From Herbaspirillum sp. LeCh32-8 (GTDB lineage Bacteria > Pseudomonadota > Gammaproteobacteria > Burkholderiales > Burkholderiaceae_D), in assembly GCF_017814915.1 (NCBI RefSeq), contig NZ_JAGIPZ010000013.1, positions 53,594 to 117,593 of the forward strand: a stretch of 64,000 bases of DNA, given 5' to 3'. The position numbers and the translations under genes are program-made. This document shows positions 63,939 to 64,000 of this stretch, piece by piece; the first letter of the stretch is position 1; each line of letters starts with the position of its first letter. The notes below the pieces were generated by a model, which was not told where the DNA came from, did no database searches, and saw only the letters and a list, made by a program, of their open reading frames with translations.

Positions 63939-64000
63939 GCTGAAAAATGGATCAGCAAGGCAAGCGGAGCGCAGCGACTTTGCCTTGCCCATTTTTCAGC
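63939..64000. repeat. Long inverted repeat at the window edge
   Basis: GCTGAAAAATGG (63939-63950) pairs with CCATTTTTCAGC (63989-64000), and GCAAGGCAA (63955-63963) with TTGCCTTGC (63980-63988), giving 21 pairs with a 4-base bulge and a 16-base loop. The element reaches the window edge and may continue. Confidence 0.8.

Noticed and set aside
63777..63992. 71-codon minus-strand frame over the right-end repeats
   Set aside because: It consists largely of the repeat words and half of the terminal hairpin, and has no ribosome site, so it is probably not a gene.

Overview
The window is about 64 kb of GC-rich chromosomal DNA whose gene orders (grpE-dnaK-dnaJ with hemH, recN, nadK and hrcA nearby; fur divergent from bamE-dapB; hda-HAD-pcnB-folK; a deoxynucleoside kinase beside panB) and protein types (intracellular PHB depolymerase, TctDE-like sensor pairs, DUF4212 plus sodium:solute symporter) point to a betaproteobacterium, most likely Oxalobacteraceae and Herbaspirillum-like. 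The species assignment is inference from content and synteny. I see no rRNA, tRNA, CRISPR array, prophage or insertion sequence.

Layout. 1-5.5 kb: the end of a receiver-TPR response regulator with a minimal soluble kinase, then a sulfonate/taurine-type ABC set with two binding proteins and a permease but no ATPase, and a 50-aa membrane peptide. 5.5-8 kb: OsmC, a Tim44-like membrane protein and a small exported protein. 8.3-13 kb: an OmpR-type regulator, its kinase, and a DUF4212/sodium:solute symporter pair. 13.3-15 kb: a methyl-accepting chemotaxis protein with a CheR-docking tail. 15.1-28.8 kb: two clusters of one predicted peptide-handling system (transglutaminase-like proteases, circularly permuted ATP-grasp enzymes, alpha-E proteins and the proteasome-like peptidase Anbu), separated by a PHB depolymerase, a glutathione transferase and a cupin. 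28.9-34.6 kb: purM, an AI-2E transporter, hda, a HAD hydrolase, pcnB and folK. 35.2-47 kb: a ten-gene chemosensory operon on the minus strand, read from a near-perfect sigma-28 promoter. It encodes a membrane coiled-coil protein with a CheZ-like motif, CheY, a STAS protein, CheA, two receptors, CheW, CheR, CheB and a receiver-EAL phosphodiesterase. 47.3-49.3 kb: DUF486, a deoxynucleoside kinase and panB. 49.4-59.8 kb: the heat-shock block with a sigma-32 promoter, hemH, recN, nadK, a HAD phosphatase and hrcA. 60-63.5 kb: fur, bamE, dapB, exbB, exbD and a barstar-like protein. The last 450 bases are dense in intergenic repeats and end in a long hairpin at the window edge.

Three parts deserve most attention. 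First is the two-locus Anbu/ATP-grasp/alpha-E/transglutaminase system: the stand-alone ATP-grasp keeps its nucleotide-site residues, while the fused paralogue has lost several of them. Second is the chemosensory operon, which pairs a flagellar-class promoter with c-di-GMP and STAS outputs and with a candidate membrane-anchored CheZ-like phosphatase. Third is the repeat-rich right end. Functions are assigned from motifs and family knowledge read by eye; no database search was run.
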